Part shown: piece after piece, positions 19,191 to 32,381 of the stretch
How the letters are laid out: each line of letters opens with the position of its first letter
Position numbering within the stretch: the first letter of the stretch is position 1
Source of the DNA: SHWC01 sp050173345
GTDB taxonomy: Bacteria > Pseudomonadota > Alphaproteobacteria > UBA828
Assembly (NCBI GenBank): GCA_050173345.1
Contig: JBFXKW010000004.1
Coordinates: forward strand, 62,001-126,000
Direction of reading: 5' to 3'
DNA: 64,000 nt
Notes under the pieces: generated by a model
Seen by the model: only the letters and a program-made list of their open reading frames with translations
Databases searched by the model: none
Told to the model about the DNA's origin: nothing
Position numbers and translations under genes: made by a program

Positions 19191-20859
19191 TCGTTCCGAT
19201 CGCTTCATCGCACTGGCCGGCGAGGTGCTTGAAGTGATTCCGATAAGTCTTGTGCGCCGTCAGCACAGATGAGCGGATCGAACGCGCAGTATCGCCCGAC
19301 GCATGACCCTTCAGCTTGTTTCGTAGATTGTGAATTTCGTGCAACGGGCCGACGACGCGCCGGGCATGGTCCTCTTCAAAGCCAAGCCCCACTAGACATC
19401 CCTCGACAAGCTTTAGGGCGCGCATCTGCACCGCGGGTGCGCGGCCGAGCCCGACGGCCTTTCCTCGCAGCCACTTTTCCTCGAAACCTTCGACCACAAG
19501 CTGGTCGAGGTTCAGGATCTCCTCGCCCCATTCGTCGGCCGATGTCGTGACCGGGTAGTTCGAGCGCTCACGAAGTTCGGGCGACCGGAGTTTCCACCAC
19601 GGCACGCGGCGCTGGTGCAGCTCCGAGAGTTTGTGCTTAAGGCTTTGCAGCGGATTGTATTCGTTGTGGAAGCGCCCTTCCATGTCCGTGGCGAGGGCGC
19701 ACCGTGAAATCGGCGCCTTCGGAGGCTCGTTGTATTGCTTCCAGTGAAGCTGCTCCTCGTACGGCAGTCGCCCGAGATAAACGAGATACGTGTGCACCTG
19801 CCCAGCATCGTTGACGTCAAACGTCTGGATGTGCCAGGCACCGCGGCAGCTAACCGACCGTTCCTGGAGCGTGTATTTGTCGCGGTCGGCTTTGTATTTG
19901 AGAAGAACCTCCGGCCGGAAAAACGCCGGCGTGATCTCGAATGGCAGATTGGACTCTATGAAATAATTGGCGAGGTGGTCGGGCGCGCATGAAAGCTCGG
20001 CAATACGATTGTTCTTCCAGTCGTGGGCGATATAGGTGGCGTATTGCTTCTTCTCCGTCCCACTGGTTCCCGACCAGATGCTCGCAGCTACTTCCTTTTT
20101 CGTCTTCGCGAATGGAACGATCTGCACGCCGCGGGTGTAGCTCGCGTGCCCGTCGATGACGCCGATCCGGTAGTGAACATCGCCGTCGCTACGCTGTTCC
20201 ACCTGGTGTGAGCCCCAGCCGGAGAAACTGCTTATGCGAAACCGTGTAAAGTCGAACATACGGACAAGACTGGAATCAGTAAGAGTGGCATAGGTTTCGA
20301 GAACATCGCGGCTCACGAGAACGATCGTCCCTCCCCACGTCTCGTTTCCCGGCGGCTGCATGTCGACAACATGGATAACGTCTTCGAGGTCGCCATGGCG
20401 GTCGAGCCGGCACCACGCGTTCCGCTCAGGCATGAAGTGAAGGCCCGCGGTGTGAGTTAGCGCCTGGAGAATTTCAACATAGTGTCCACGGTCGGGAATT
20501 TCGTCGAAGGAGCGGGCAAACACAATCTGCTCGCCCTTGGCGAGTGACTTGCTGTCGCAGTCTGCGAGCGGTGGCTCGATCCATGCGCCGTTCGCCGATG
20601 CCACCACGCTCCAAGACGAATACGGGTTATGGTTCCAGCCGAGCAGGTCGGGAATGTCGGGATTCACCAGTACATCATTCGGCACAAGAACGGCGTGAAT
20701 GAATACGTACGGCACGCCGGCGTAGATCACGATCTGGCCGTCGCCGGCGTTATCGCACAGAAAAGCAAGCGCATCGTCCTGTCTGAGCCAAGCGCGGTAG
20801 GCGTCGGCTTCGTCGGGGACGGTCGCGAGTGCGCGGATGTCGTCGATCAACTTGCTCAT
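19123..20859 (-). CDS. Orphan 578-residue protein with a HEPN-like C-terminal motif
   Basis: I do not recognise a characterised family. The first 470 residues look like a soluble alpha/beta protein (WNHNPYSSWSVV near 75, IVFARSFDEIP, RNAWCRLDRHGDLEDVIHV, RRVPWWKLRSPELRERSNYP), without signal peptide or membrane segment. The last 80 residues look helical and carry LRNKLKGHASG (Arg 513, His 519), resembling the R-N-x(n)-H motif of HEPN RNase domains and the end of Abi-type proteins. Base composition is clearly lower in GC than in the neighbours, and it sits beside a broken restriction-modification gene. A defence role is an inference from motif and place. The ATG has a GGAAGG ribosome site. Confidence 0.7.
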   Translation of the reverse strand: MSKLIDDIRALATVPDEADAYRAWLRQDDALAFLCDNAGDGQIVIYAGVPYVFIHAVLVPNDVLVNPDIPDLLGWNHNPYSSWSVVASANGAWIEPPLADCDSKSLAKGEQIVFARSFDEIPDRGHYVEILQALTHTAGLHFMPERNAWCRLDRHGDLEDVIHVVDMQPPGNETWGGTIVLVSRDVLETYATLTDSSLVRMFDFTRFRISSFSGWGSHQVEQRSDGDVHYRIGVIDGHASYTRGVQIVPFAKTKKEVAASIWSGTSGTEKKQYATYIAHDWKNNRIAELSCAPDHLANYFIESNLPFEITPAFFRPEVLLKYKADRDKYTLQERSVSCRGAWHIQTFDVNDAGQVHTYLVYLGRLPYEEQLHWKQYNEPPKAPISRCALATDMEGRFHNEYNPLQSLKHKLSELHQRRVPWWKLRSPELRERSNYPVTTSADEWGEEILNLDQLVVEGFEEKWLRGKAVGLGRAPAVQMRALKLVEGCLVGLGFEEDHARRVVGPLHEIHNLRNKLKGHASGDTARSIRSSVLTAHKTYRNHFKHLAGQCDEAIGTIMQAFEDDRMKEIAQRSRSAKA

Positions 20860-21085
20860 GGCGGTGCCTTCCAGCCTCTGTGCCGCGACGCTGTTCTTGC
20901 TCGGACTGTCCGAGCCTTCCCACAGAAAAGGCGGTCGCGGGCGATGGCGTCGGAAACTCGGGCCAAAATATGGGGTTTTCGTTTGCGCGGCGCCATGTCG
21001 ATACCCCTGGCCGGGATGTCGTTCGCGCTGCCCAGCCGTTTAGCGTAAGATTCACGCGACTCGACCGTCAGAGGCCGACCGATCG

Positions 21086-21370
21086 ATGCCCCGCAGCAGC
21101 CAGCCAGATTCGTCCCAACCGGAATCGCAGCCCGACCTGTTCGGCGCCGAGGCGGCTCCCGCCTATCGGCCCGACCTCGACAAGGTGCGCGCGCGGCTCC
21201 ATTGCATCCTTGCCCAGGCACGGGCCGCCGAGACGCTGCCCTGGGAACCAGCCCGCGTCTCGCTCTATCGGACGATCTTCCCGCAGATGACGCTCTGGCT
21301 GCCCGAAGAGGAAGCCGCGCAACTGCGCTTCGAATTCGAGGCGGAACTCACGCGGCTACGGGCCGCTTGA
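21086..21370 (+). CDS. Conserved small hypothetical protein
   Basis: A 94-residue protein with a disordered Ser/Gln/Pro-rich N terminus (SQPDSSQPESQPDLFG) and a compact helical C-terminal half containing VRARLHCILAQARAAE, LYRTIFPQMTLWLPEEEAAQ and LRFEFEAELTRL. I have the impression of a conserved alphaproteobacterial protein but can assign no function. High GC and normal codon use place it in the core genome rather than in the island upstream. It converges on rpoD with a 97-nt gap. Confidence 0.75.
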   Translation: MPRSSQPDSSQPESQPDLFGAEAAPAYRPDLDKVRARLHCILAQARAAETLPWEPARVSLYRTIFPQMTLWLPEEEAAQLRFEFEAELTRLRAA

Positions 21371-21394
21371 GGCGGCCGCGGCGCCGGCGCCGCC

Positions 21395-21441
21395 CTGGAT
21401 TGCCGGGTCGATCCCCCGATCAAGTCGGGGGACGGCAATGG
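21395..21441. repeat. Single-arm copy of the dispersed palindromic repeat
   Basis: The stretch contains TCCCCCGATCAAGTCGGGGGA, a hairpin of the same type as one arm of the repeats at 27719, 32271, 36157, 47353, 49644 and 61124, flanked by CTGGATTGCCGGGT. It lies between two convergent genes and could also act as a bidirectional terminator, though no T run is present. Confidence 0.55.
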
Positions 21442-21467
21442 CGGCCAGAGGATAACGGCCGGGCGGG

Positions 21468-23462
<1,995 letters not shown>

Positions 23463-23806
23463 ACAATCGGTGCTCCTCGGCCGCGGCCGGAATCATTCCC
23501 TATCAGAACGTGGGTTCAGCCGGGGTTCCGGTCCTGCCGCGAGGCATGCCCCGGCCCCGACACTGCCGTCTCTCAATAGGGTTTCCGCACGGCATGCGAT
23601 TCGAAATCGGCCGGCTTGAGCCTGAACCTTGAAATGGCAAGCAAACCCCCGCCAATCAAGGGTCTCTCCTACCCCTTGACAATCCGGCGGTTTCTAAAGG
23701 TGTGACGGAACGGAGTCAAGCGGCTGGCCCGGCCGCCCGGACCACGCCACGGCCCATGACGGCCACGGTCTCAAATCATGGTTGAGAAAGCATGAAGCGT
23801 GCCAGA
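23463..23806. other. dnaG-rpoD intergenic region, 344 nt
   Basis: No gene is seen. On the minus strand it should hold the rpoD leader and promoter. It contains a perfect 7-bp inverted repeat TCAAGGG/CCCTTGA (23656-23662, 23673-23679) with a 10-nt loop. TTGTCA on the minus strand, which overlaps one arm, could be a -35 box, but no good -10 follows. No T-run terminator for dnaG is visible. Confidence 0.5.
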
Positions 23807-25669
23807 TCAGGGGCGCCGGCGGGCGGGCGGAATCCGGTATCCCTCGACCGCGTCTTCGAGGCCGGGCGCCTCCTCGATGGCGTGCAGCACGCCGACCAGC
23901 CGATTCCAGTTGTCTTCGCTCGCCTCGCTGCCGAGCGCCCGCTCGGCGGCGGCACGCACCCGCTCCAAGTCGATCTGGCGGTGATGCAGGTCGAGCGCAT
24001 GGCGGAGCTGGACCTGGGCGTGGCCCAGCTCGGCCGCCGAATCGGCGGCGGGCGCGGCCGCCCAGTCGAGATAGCGGGCGCCCGGGCCGATCAGCTCCTC
24101 GGCGAGCGCATCGAGGCCGGCCGCCTGCAACGCGGCGACCAGCGCCGCGCGGTCCTCGACCGTCTCGGGCGGCAGGCCGACCAGGACGTCGCGCATGGCC
24201 CGGTAGCCCCCGGTCTTGAACTCGAGGAGCGCGACCTCGTTGCCGAACTCGGCGAGCAGGCCGGGATGGTTGAGCAGGGTCTGGAGCACGGTGCGCTCGC
24301 GCTGGCGGGTCTCGCCCGCCGCGTCGGGCGGCCGGGGCCGCGCCTCGCGCCCGCGCTCGAAGCGGCCGCGGCGGTCGGGGGCGAACGGGCCGCGGCGGCG
24401 CATCGGCCCGGCCGCCTCGTTCAGCCGCTGGCGGAAATGGCGCTGATAGTGGAAGCGCAGGTCGCGGTCCGGGATCGGCTCGATCAGCCGGTCGAGCCGC
24501 CTGCCGGCCTCGGCGCGCGCCTCGGGCGTTTCGAGCGGCAGCGCGCCGACGGCGAGCCGCCACAGCGCCTCGGAGAACGGCGCCGCGGCATCGAGCACGC
24601 GCTCGATCCCGGGGCGGCCCTCATGGCCGATCAGCGAATCGGGGTCTTCGCCCGCGGGCAGCGTCGCGAAGCGCAGCGAGAAGCCGGCCTTGAGGCGCGG
24701 CAGCGCCCGCTCGACCACGCGGGAAGCCGCCCGCTCGCCGGCCGCGTCGCCGTCGAAGCAGAGGACGGGCGTCGCGGCGTAACGCCAGAGCAGTTCGAGC
24801 TGGAGCTCGGTCAGCGCCGTGCCGAGTGGTGCCACGGTCTCCGCAAGGCCCGCCTGATGCAGCGCGATCGCGTCCATATAGCCTTCGACGACCACGATGC
24901 GGCCCGCCTTGCGCGCGGCGCCGCCGGCGAGGTCGAGGCCGTAGAGCATGGCGCCCTTCTGGAACAGCTCGGTCTCCGGCGAGTTGAGGTATTTCGGCTC
25001 GCCGGGGCCGAGGATGCGGCCGCCGAAGGCGACGACACGGCCGCGCGCGTCGCGGATCGGGAACATGACGCGGCCGCGGAAGCGGTCATAGCGCTCGCCG
25101 CCCTCGCCCGGCTCGACCAGCAGCCCGGCGGCGACCATCATCGCCTCGTCGATGCCCTTCGCCGCGAGCGCCGCCTTGAGCGCGCTGCGCGAGGCCGGCG
25201 CGAAGCCGAGCCGGAAGCGCGCGATGGTCTCGGCCGTCAGGCGCCTTCCGGCCAGGTAGTCGCGCGCGGCGCGGCCGGTCTCGGCCTTCAGGTTCTGCTC
25301 GAACCAGGCGGCGGCGGCTTCGAGCACGGCGCCGAGCGTGGCCGCCTGCTCGTGCCGGGCGCGCTCGGCCGGCGTCTCCTTCGGGATTTCGAGGCCGACC
25401 TCGTGGGCCAGCCGCTCGACCGCCTCGGGGAAGCTCAGCCCCTCGGCGCGCATCACGAAGCCGACCACATCGCCATGCGCGCCGCAGCCGAAGCAGTGGA
25501 AAAAGCCCTTCTGGTCGCTGACCGTGAAGGACGGCGTCTTCTCCTGGTGGAACGGGCAGAGGCCGAGCTGCTCCTTGCCGCGCCGGATCAGGCGCACGCG
25601 CCGGCCGACCACGGCCTCCAGCGAAGCGCGGGCGCGTATCTCGTCGAGGAAGCGGGGCGAGAACCTCAT
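23807..25669 (-). CDS. dnaG: DnaG, DNA primase
   Basis: DnaG makes the RNA primers at the replication fork. The 620-residue protein has the N-terminal CHC2 zinc ribbon with Cys 38, His 41, Cys 59 and Cys 62 (LCPFHQEKTPSF, FHCFGCGAHGD), the primase core with FGGRILGPGEPKYLNSPET, the TOPRIM metal-binding motif VVEGYMDAIALHQAG and LCFDGDAAGERAA, and a C-terminal DnaB-interacting region. A Pro/Arg-rich segment around 425-455 links the core and C-terminal domains. It is upstream of rpoD on the same strand and 97 nt downstream of yqeY. Confidence 0.97.
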   Translation of the reverse strand: MRFSPRFLDEIRARASLEAVVGRRVRLIRRGKEQLGLCPFHQEKTPSFTVSDQKGFFHCFGCGAHGDVVGFVMRAEGLSFPEAVERLAHEVGLEIPKETPAERARHEQAATLGAVLEAAAAWFEQNLKAETGRAARDYLAGRRLTAETIARFRLGFAPASRSALKAALAAKGIDEAMMVAAGLLVEPGEGGERYDRFRGRVMFPIRDARGRVVAFGGRILGPGEPKYLNSPETELFQKGAMLYGLDLAGGAARKAGRIVVVEGYMDAIALHQAGLAETVAPLGTALTELQLELLWRYAATPVLCFDGDAAGERAASRVVERALPRLKAGFSLRFATLPAGEDPDSLIGHEGRPGIERVLDAAAPFSEALWRLAVGALPLETPEARAEAGRRLDRLIEPIPDRDLRFHYQRHFRQRLNEAAGPMRRRGPFAPDRRGRFERGREARPRPPDAAGETRQRERTVLQTLLNHPGLLAEFGNEVALLEFKTGGYRAMRDVLVGLPPETVEDRAALVAALQAAGLDALAEELIGPGARYLDWAAAPAADSAAELGHAQVQLRHALDLHHRQIDLERVRAAAERALGSEASEDNWNRLVGVLHAIEEAPGLEDAVEGYRIPPARRRP

Positions 25670-25766
25670 GGCGCGCCTTGGACGGAACGGATCGAGACGA
25701 TGCTAGCGGAAGCCGGCCCGTCCGTCTCGTTGCAACGCGGGGTGGATATGGGCGCCGGGCCCGGCT

Positions 25767-26228
25767 TCAGCCACCGGTCAGGCGCTGCTTGACGATGGCG
25801 CTGGCCTTCGAGAAATCCATCCGGCCGGCGTATTTCGCCTTCAGCGCCTGGATGGTCTTGCCCATGTCCTTGATCGTGGTGGCGCCGAGCTCGGCGATCG
25901 CCTCCTGGATCGCGCGCTCCATCTCGGCCTCGCCGAGCTGGGCCGGCAGGAAGCGTTCGATCACCGCGATCTCCTCGGCCTCGCCTTGGGCAAGGTCGAC
26001 CCGGCCGCCCGCCTCGTAGCTCTCGATGCTCTCGCGCCGCTGGCGGATCATGGTCTTGAGCATTTCGAGGATCTCGGGGTCCGAGATGCCGTCGGCCTTG
26101 CCGTTGCCGCGCGCCGCGATGTCGCGGTCCTTGAGCGCGGCGAGAATCAGGCGGATGGTGCTGACGGCGCGTTGCTCGCGCGCCTTCATGGCCTCCTTGA
26201 GGGAGTCGTTCAGCTCTTGCCGCAGCAT
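25767..26228 (-). CDS. yqeY: GatB/YqeY domain protein
   Basis: A 153-residue YqeY-family protein: LRQELNDSLKEAMKAREQRA at the N terminus, the helical bundle STIRLILAALKDRDI, and the C-terminal half with GKTIQALKAKYAGRMDFSKA, related to the tail domain of GatB that contacts tRNA. Its cellular role is not settled. The ATG at 26228 is preferred over an in-frame extension to 26291, which lacks family resemblance. It is divergent from carA with 221 nt between. Confidence 0.9.
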   Translation of the reverse strand: MLRQELNDSLKEAMKAREQRAVSTIRLILAALKDRDIAARGNGKADGISDPEILEMLKTMIRQRRESIESYEAGGRVDLAQGEAEEIAVIERFLPAQLGEAEMERAIQEAIAELGATTIKDMGKTIQALKAKYAGRMDFSKASAIVKQRLTGG

Positions 26229-26353
26229 GTCGGGGATACCCTTGGCCGTTTGGGCGCCGAAATATAGTCCGATTGGGCGGGGGTTCAACAACGCCCGGGC
26301 GGACGCGGGCTAAGCCATTGATTGCCCTTGCCATAGAGCCTGCCAGGCGCGGC

Positions 26354-26421
26354 TTGACGAGGGCCGCCAATCTGCGTAGCTTCCGGCCGCCTTCGCCGGC
26401 CGCGCGCGTGCCCGCGCGGCC
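26354..26421 (+). promoter_or_regulatory. Probable carA promoter and GC-rich leader hairpin
   Basis: TTGACG (26354-26359) is a good alphaproteobacterial -35 box, followed after 17 nt by the weaker TAGCTT (26377-26382). Further down, in the presumed 5' leader, GGCCGCGCG (26398-26406) and CGCGCGGCC (26413-26421) form a 9-bp stem with a 6-nt loop, ending 28 nt before the carA ATG. A role in pyrimidine or arginine control is possible but not shown; GC-rich DNA gives such stems by chance. Confidence 0.4.
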
Positions 26422-26449
26422 GCGCCGCCACCGAGTTTAGGGCCAATCC

Positions 26450-27622
26450 ATGCCCGCAGTCGCCACGGATGATGTCGCCGCGACCGGCACCGCCACGGCT
26501 GCGCTCGCGCTTGCCGACGGCACCGTGCTGTACGGCCAGGGCATCGGCGCGGCCGGGCTGGTCGAGGGCGAGGTCTGCTTCAACACGGCGATGACCGGCT
26601 ATCAGGAGATCCTGACCGACCCCTCCTATGCCGGCCAGATCATCACCTTCACCTTCCCCCACATCGGCAATGTCGGCACCAACCCGGAGGATGTCGAGGC
26701 GGCGGGCTGCGCCGCGCGCGGCCTCGTGCTGCGCGCCGCGATCACCGAGCCGTCCAACTGGCGGGCCGCGCAGCCTCTCGACCATTGGCTCAGGCGCATG
26801 GGCCTGGTCGGCATCGCGGGCATCGACACGCGGCGGCTGACCCGCCTGCTGCGCTCGAAGGGCGCGCAGAACGTCGCGCTCTGCCACGACCCGAAGGGCG
26901 GCTTCGATGCCGCCGCGCTGGTCGGGAAGGCGAAGGCCTGGCCCGGCCTCGAAGGCGTCGACATGGCGCGCGAGGTGAGCTGCACCCAGAGCTATGACTG
27001 GACCGAATCGACCTGGGCGCTGGGCCGCGGCTATGCCATCCAGGACCATCCGCGCTTCCATATCGTCGCGGTCGACTACGGCGCGAAGCGCAACATCCTG
27101 CGCTCGCTCGCCGCGTCCGGCTGCCGCGTCACCGTGGTGCCGGCGGCGGCGAGCGCCGCCGACATCCTCGGCCGCGCGCCGGACGGCATCTTCCTCTCGA
27201 ACGGCCCGGCCGATCCGGCGGCGACCGGCGCATACGCGATCCCGGTGCTGCGCGAGCTGATCGCGAGCGGCAAGCCGATCTTCGGCATCTGCCTCGGCCA
27301 CCAGCTGCTCGGGCTGACGCTCGGCGGGCGCAGCCGCAAGATGCTGTTCGGCCATCGCGGCGCCAACCACCCGGTCAAGGAACTCGCGACCGGCCGCGTC
27401 GAGGTGACCAGCCAGAACCACGGCTTCGAGATCAGCGCGGCGAGCCTGCCTGCCGGCGTGACGCCGAGCCATGTCTCGCTGTTCGACGGCTCGCTCGAAG
27501 GCCTCAAGGTCGAGGGCAAGCCGATCTTCTCGGTGCAGTACCACCCCGAAGCCTCCCCCGGCCCGCAGGACGCGCAGCACCTCTTCCAGCGCTTCGTCAA
27601 GCTGATGGAAGCGCATGGCTAA
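26450..27622 (+). CDS. carA: CarA, carbamoyl-phosphate synthase small subunit
   Basis: CarA is the glutaminase subunit that supplies ammonia to CarB for carbamoyl phosphate, the precursor of arginine and pyrimidines. The 390-residue protein has the CarA-specific N-terminal domain (LADGTVLYGQGIGA, GEVCFNTAMTGYQEILTDPS) and a class I glutamine amidotransferase domain from about residue 205, with the nucleophile Cys 281 in FGICLGHQLLG and the catalytic His-x-Glu in YHPEASPGPQD. carB lies 470 nt downstream, an unusually long gap filled with repeats. Confidence 0.97.
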   Translation: MPAVATDDVAATGTATAALALADGTVLYGQGIGAAGLVEGEVCFNTAMTGYQEILTDPSYAGQIITFTFPHIGNVGTNPEDVEAAGCAARGLVLRAAITEPSNWRAAQPLDHWLRRMGLVGIAGIDTRRLTRLLRSKGAQNVALCHDPKGGFDAAALVGKAKAWPGLEGVDMAREVSCTQSYDWTESTWALGRGYAIQDHPRFHIVAVDYGAKRNILRSLAASGCRVTVVPAAASAADILGRAPDGIFLSNGPADPAATGAYAIPVLRELIASGKPIFGICLGHQLLGLTLGGRSRKMLFGHRGANHPVKELATGRVEVTSQNHGFEISAASLPAGVTPSHVSLFDGSLEGLKVEGKPIFSVQYHPEASPGPQDAQHLFQRFVKLMEAHG

Positions 27623-28092
27623 GCACGTGGCGACGTCCATCCCCCTGCCCAGCCCTCCCCCGCAAAGGTGGAGGGGATCGAGGAGTCCTGCCGCGCCGAC
27701 GATCACCCGCGCTCAAATCGTCATCGCCCGGCTTGACCGGGCGATCCAGGAATCTTCGGAAACCGCAGTGCCGCCACCCCTGGATGCCCCGGTCAAGCCG
27801 GGGCATGACGAAGAACAGAGGGCGTCGTCGCTCGTATCAGGGAGAGCCTCACCGCCCGCTCAAAGGCAGGTTTTACGTGAGTCACCCCCTCCCCAACCCT
27901 CCCCCATCAAGGGGGAGGGGGCAGGAAAGAGAACCGGCGTAAGACCTCTCTTATCCCCTCCCTCCTTGCGGATGCCCGAAGCCTATACACGGGCGACGTG
28001 GCACCGAGGCGCAAGGGCTCTTTTGTCTCTTCCCCCCTTGTGGGGGAGGGCTAGGGAGGGGGGTAGGTGCGCGCAAGCGCGTGATGGCTGTC
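27623..28092. repeat. carA-carB gap made of several dispersed repeats
   Basis: No gene is supported. A full two-armed palindromic element lies at 27719-27810 (arms built on GCCCGGCTTGACCGGGC and CCCCGGTCAAGCCGGGG). Three copies of a different C-rich/G-rich hairpin (CCCTCCCC ... GGGGAGGG type) lie near 27653-27675, 27885-27917 and 28030-28060. The gap separates two genes that usually sit closer, so it looks like a favoured landing site. An internal promoter for carB may lie here but none is clear. Confidence 0.75.
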
Positions 28093-31356
<3,264 letters not shown>

Positions 31357-31448
31357 CTGGGTTTCCAACAAGCCAACCGTGCATCTCGGCGCTTGCGGGA
31401 GAAAGCGCCGGTGAGAACGCGTTGAGACTGGAGGCATAGGAGTGCGCC

Positions 31449-31925
31449 ATGGAAAAGCACCCGATGACGCCAGAGGGCTTCGAGCGCCTCCGCGAGGAAT
31501 TGAGGCGGCTCAAGCATGACGAGCGTCCGCGCGTGATCCAGGAGATCGCGACGGCGCGCGAGCATGGCGACATCTCGGAGAACGCGGAATACCACGCAGC
31601 GAAGGAGCGCCAGGGCCTGATCGAGGCGCGCATCAAGGAGCTCGAGGCCAAGATCAGCCGCGCCGACGTGATCGACCCAAAGCAGGTCGGCGGGAGCGAC
31701 CGCATCCAGTTCGGCGCCCAGGTGACCGTGGTGGACGAGGACACCGAGAAGGAGAGCACCTATCGCATCGTCGGCGCAGACGAGGGCGACATCCAGGCCG
31801 GCCGCCTGTCGTTCTCCTCGCCGCTGGCGCGCGCCCTGATGGGCAAGTCGGTCGGCCAGAGCGTCGAGATCTCGACGCCGAGCGGCGTGCGCTCCTACGA
31901 GATCACCAAGGTCCAGTACGGCTGA
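31449..31925 (+). CDS. greA: GreA, transcription elongation factor
   Basis: GreA rescues backtracked RNA polymerase by stimulating transcript cleavage. The 158-residue protein has the N-terminal coiled coil (residues 8-75) with the tip acidic residues in REHGDISENAEYHAAKERQ, and the C-terminal FKBP-like domain ending in PSGVRSYEITKVQYG. Length is that of the family. A GGAG ribosome site precedes the ATG. It follows carB by 92 nt, an order seen in other alphaproteobacteria. Confidence 0.97.
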   Translation: MEKHPMTPEGFERLREELRRLKHDERPRVIQEIATAREHGDISENAEYHAAKERQGLIEARIKELEAKISRADVIDPKQVGGSDRIQFGAQVTVVDEDTEKESTYRIVGADEGDIQAGRLSFSSPLARALMGKSVGQSVEISTPSGVRSYEITKVQYG

Positions 31926-31960
31926 ACCGGCCGCGCGCCGGATAGGGGAGCGAGGGTGCC

Positions 31961-32260
31961 ATGATCATCGTTGCCGGCGAGTTCGTCCTCGCGCCCGAAG
32001 ACGCCGCGGCCGCGCGCGACGCCGCCGTCGAGGTCGCGCGCGAGACGCGCAAGGAGACGGGCTGCCTCGCCTATCGCTTCTATGCCGACCTCGAAGAGAA
32101 AGGGCGCTTCCACGTCTTCGAGATCTGGGAGTCGCTCGCGGCCCTGCAGGCGCACTTCGAGGCGCCGCACTTGAAGGCGTTCCGCGCCAAGCTCGGCGGG
32201 CTCGGGCTGATCTCGCGCGAGGTCAAGCGCTACGAGGCCGGGCCGGGCGAGGCGCTGTAA
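31961..32260 (+). CDS. Antibiotic biosynthesis monooxygenase (ABM)-domain protein
   Basis: A 99-residue dimeric ferredoxin-like fold protein of the ABM/quinol monooxygenase group (YgiN-like), recognised by ETGCLAYRFYADLEEKGRFH, FEIWESLAALQAHFEAPHL and the terminal RYEAGPG. Members oxidise quinols or act on small aromatic ketones without a cofactor; the substrate is unknown here. A strong ribosome site (GGGGAGCGAGGG) precedes the ATG. It may share the greA transcript. Confidence 0.85.
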   Translation: MIIVAGEFVLAPEDAAAARDAAVEVARETRKETGCLAYRFYADLEEKGRFHVFEIWESLAALQAHFEAPHLKAFRAKLGGLGLISREVKRYEAGPGEAL

Positions 32261-32270
32261 TATCCCTGAT

Positions 32271-32362
32271 CGTCATGCCCCGGCTTGACCGGGGCATCCA
32301 GAGGCGGTGGCATTGCGGTTGCCAAGGATTCCTGGATTGCCCGGTCAAGCCGGGCAATGACG
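32271..32362. repeat. Two-armed dispersed palindromic repeat
   Basis: The element opens with CGTCATGCCCCGGCTTGACC and ends with CCGGTCAAGCCGGGCAATGA plus CG. Each arm is itself a hairpin, and CATCCAG and CTGGAT mark the inner arm borders; a variable middle of about 30 nt separates them. It lies between convergent genes (31961 plus, 32382 minus) and could terminate both. Confidence 0.75.
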
Positions 32363-32381
32363 ATTGAGTAAGCAGGCCGCG

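Noticed and set aside
23656..23679. TCAAGGG/CCCTTGA dyad as a terminator of dnaG
   Set aside because: No T run follows on the minus strand and the stem is only 7 bp; kept only as a note in the intergenic entry.
23792..25792. 666-codon plus-strand frame opposite dnaG
   Set aside because: Same reason: composition follows the reverse of dnaG codons.
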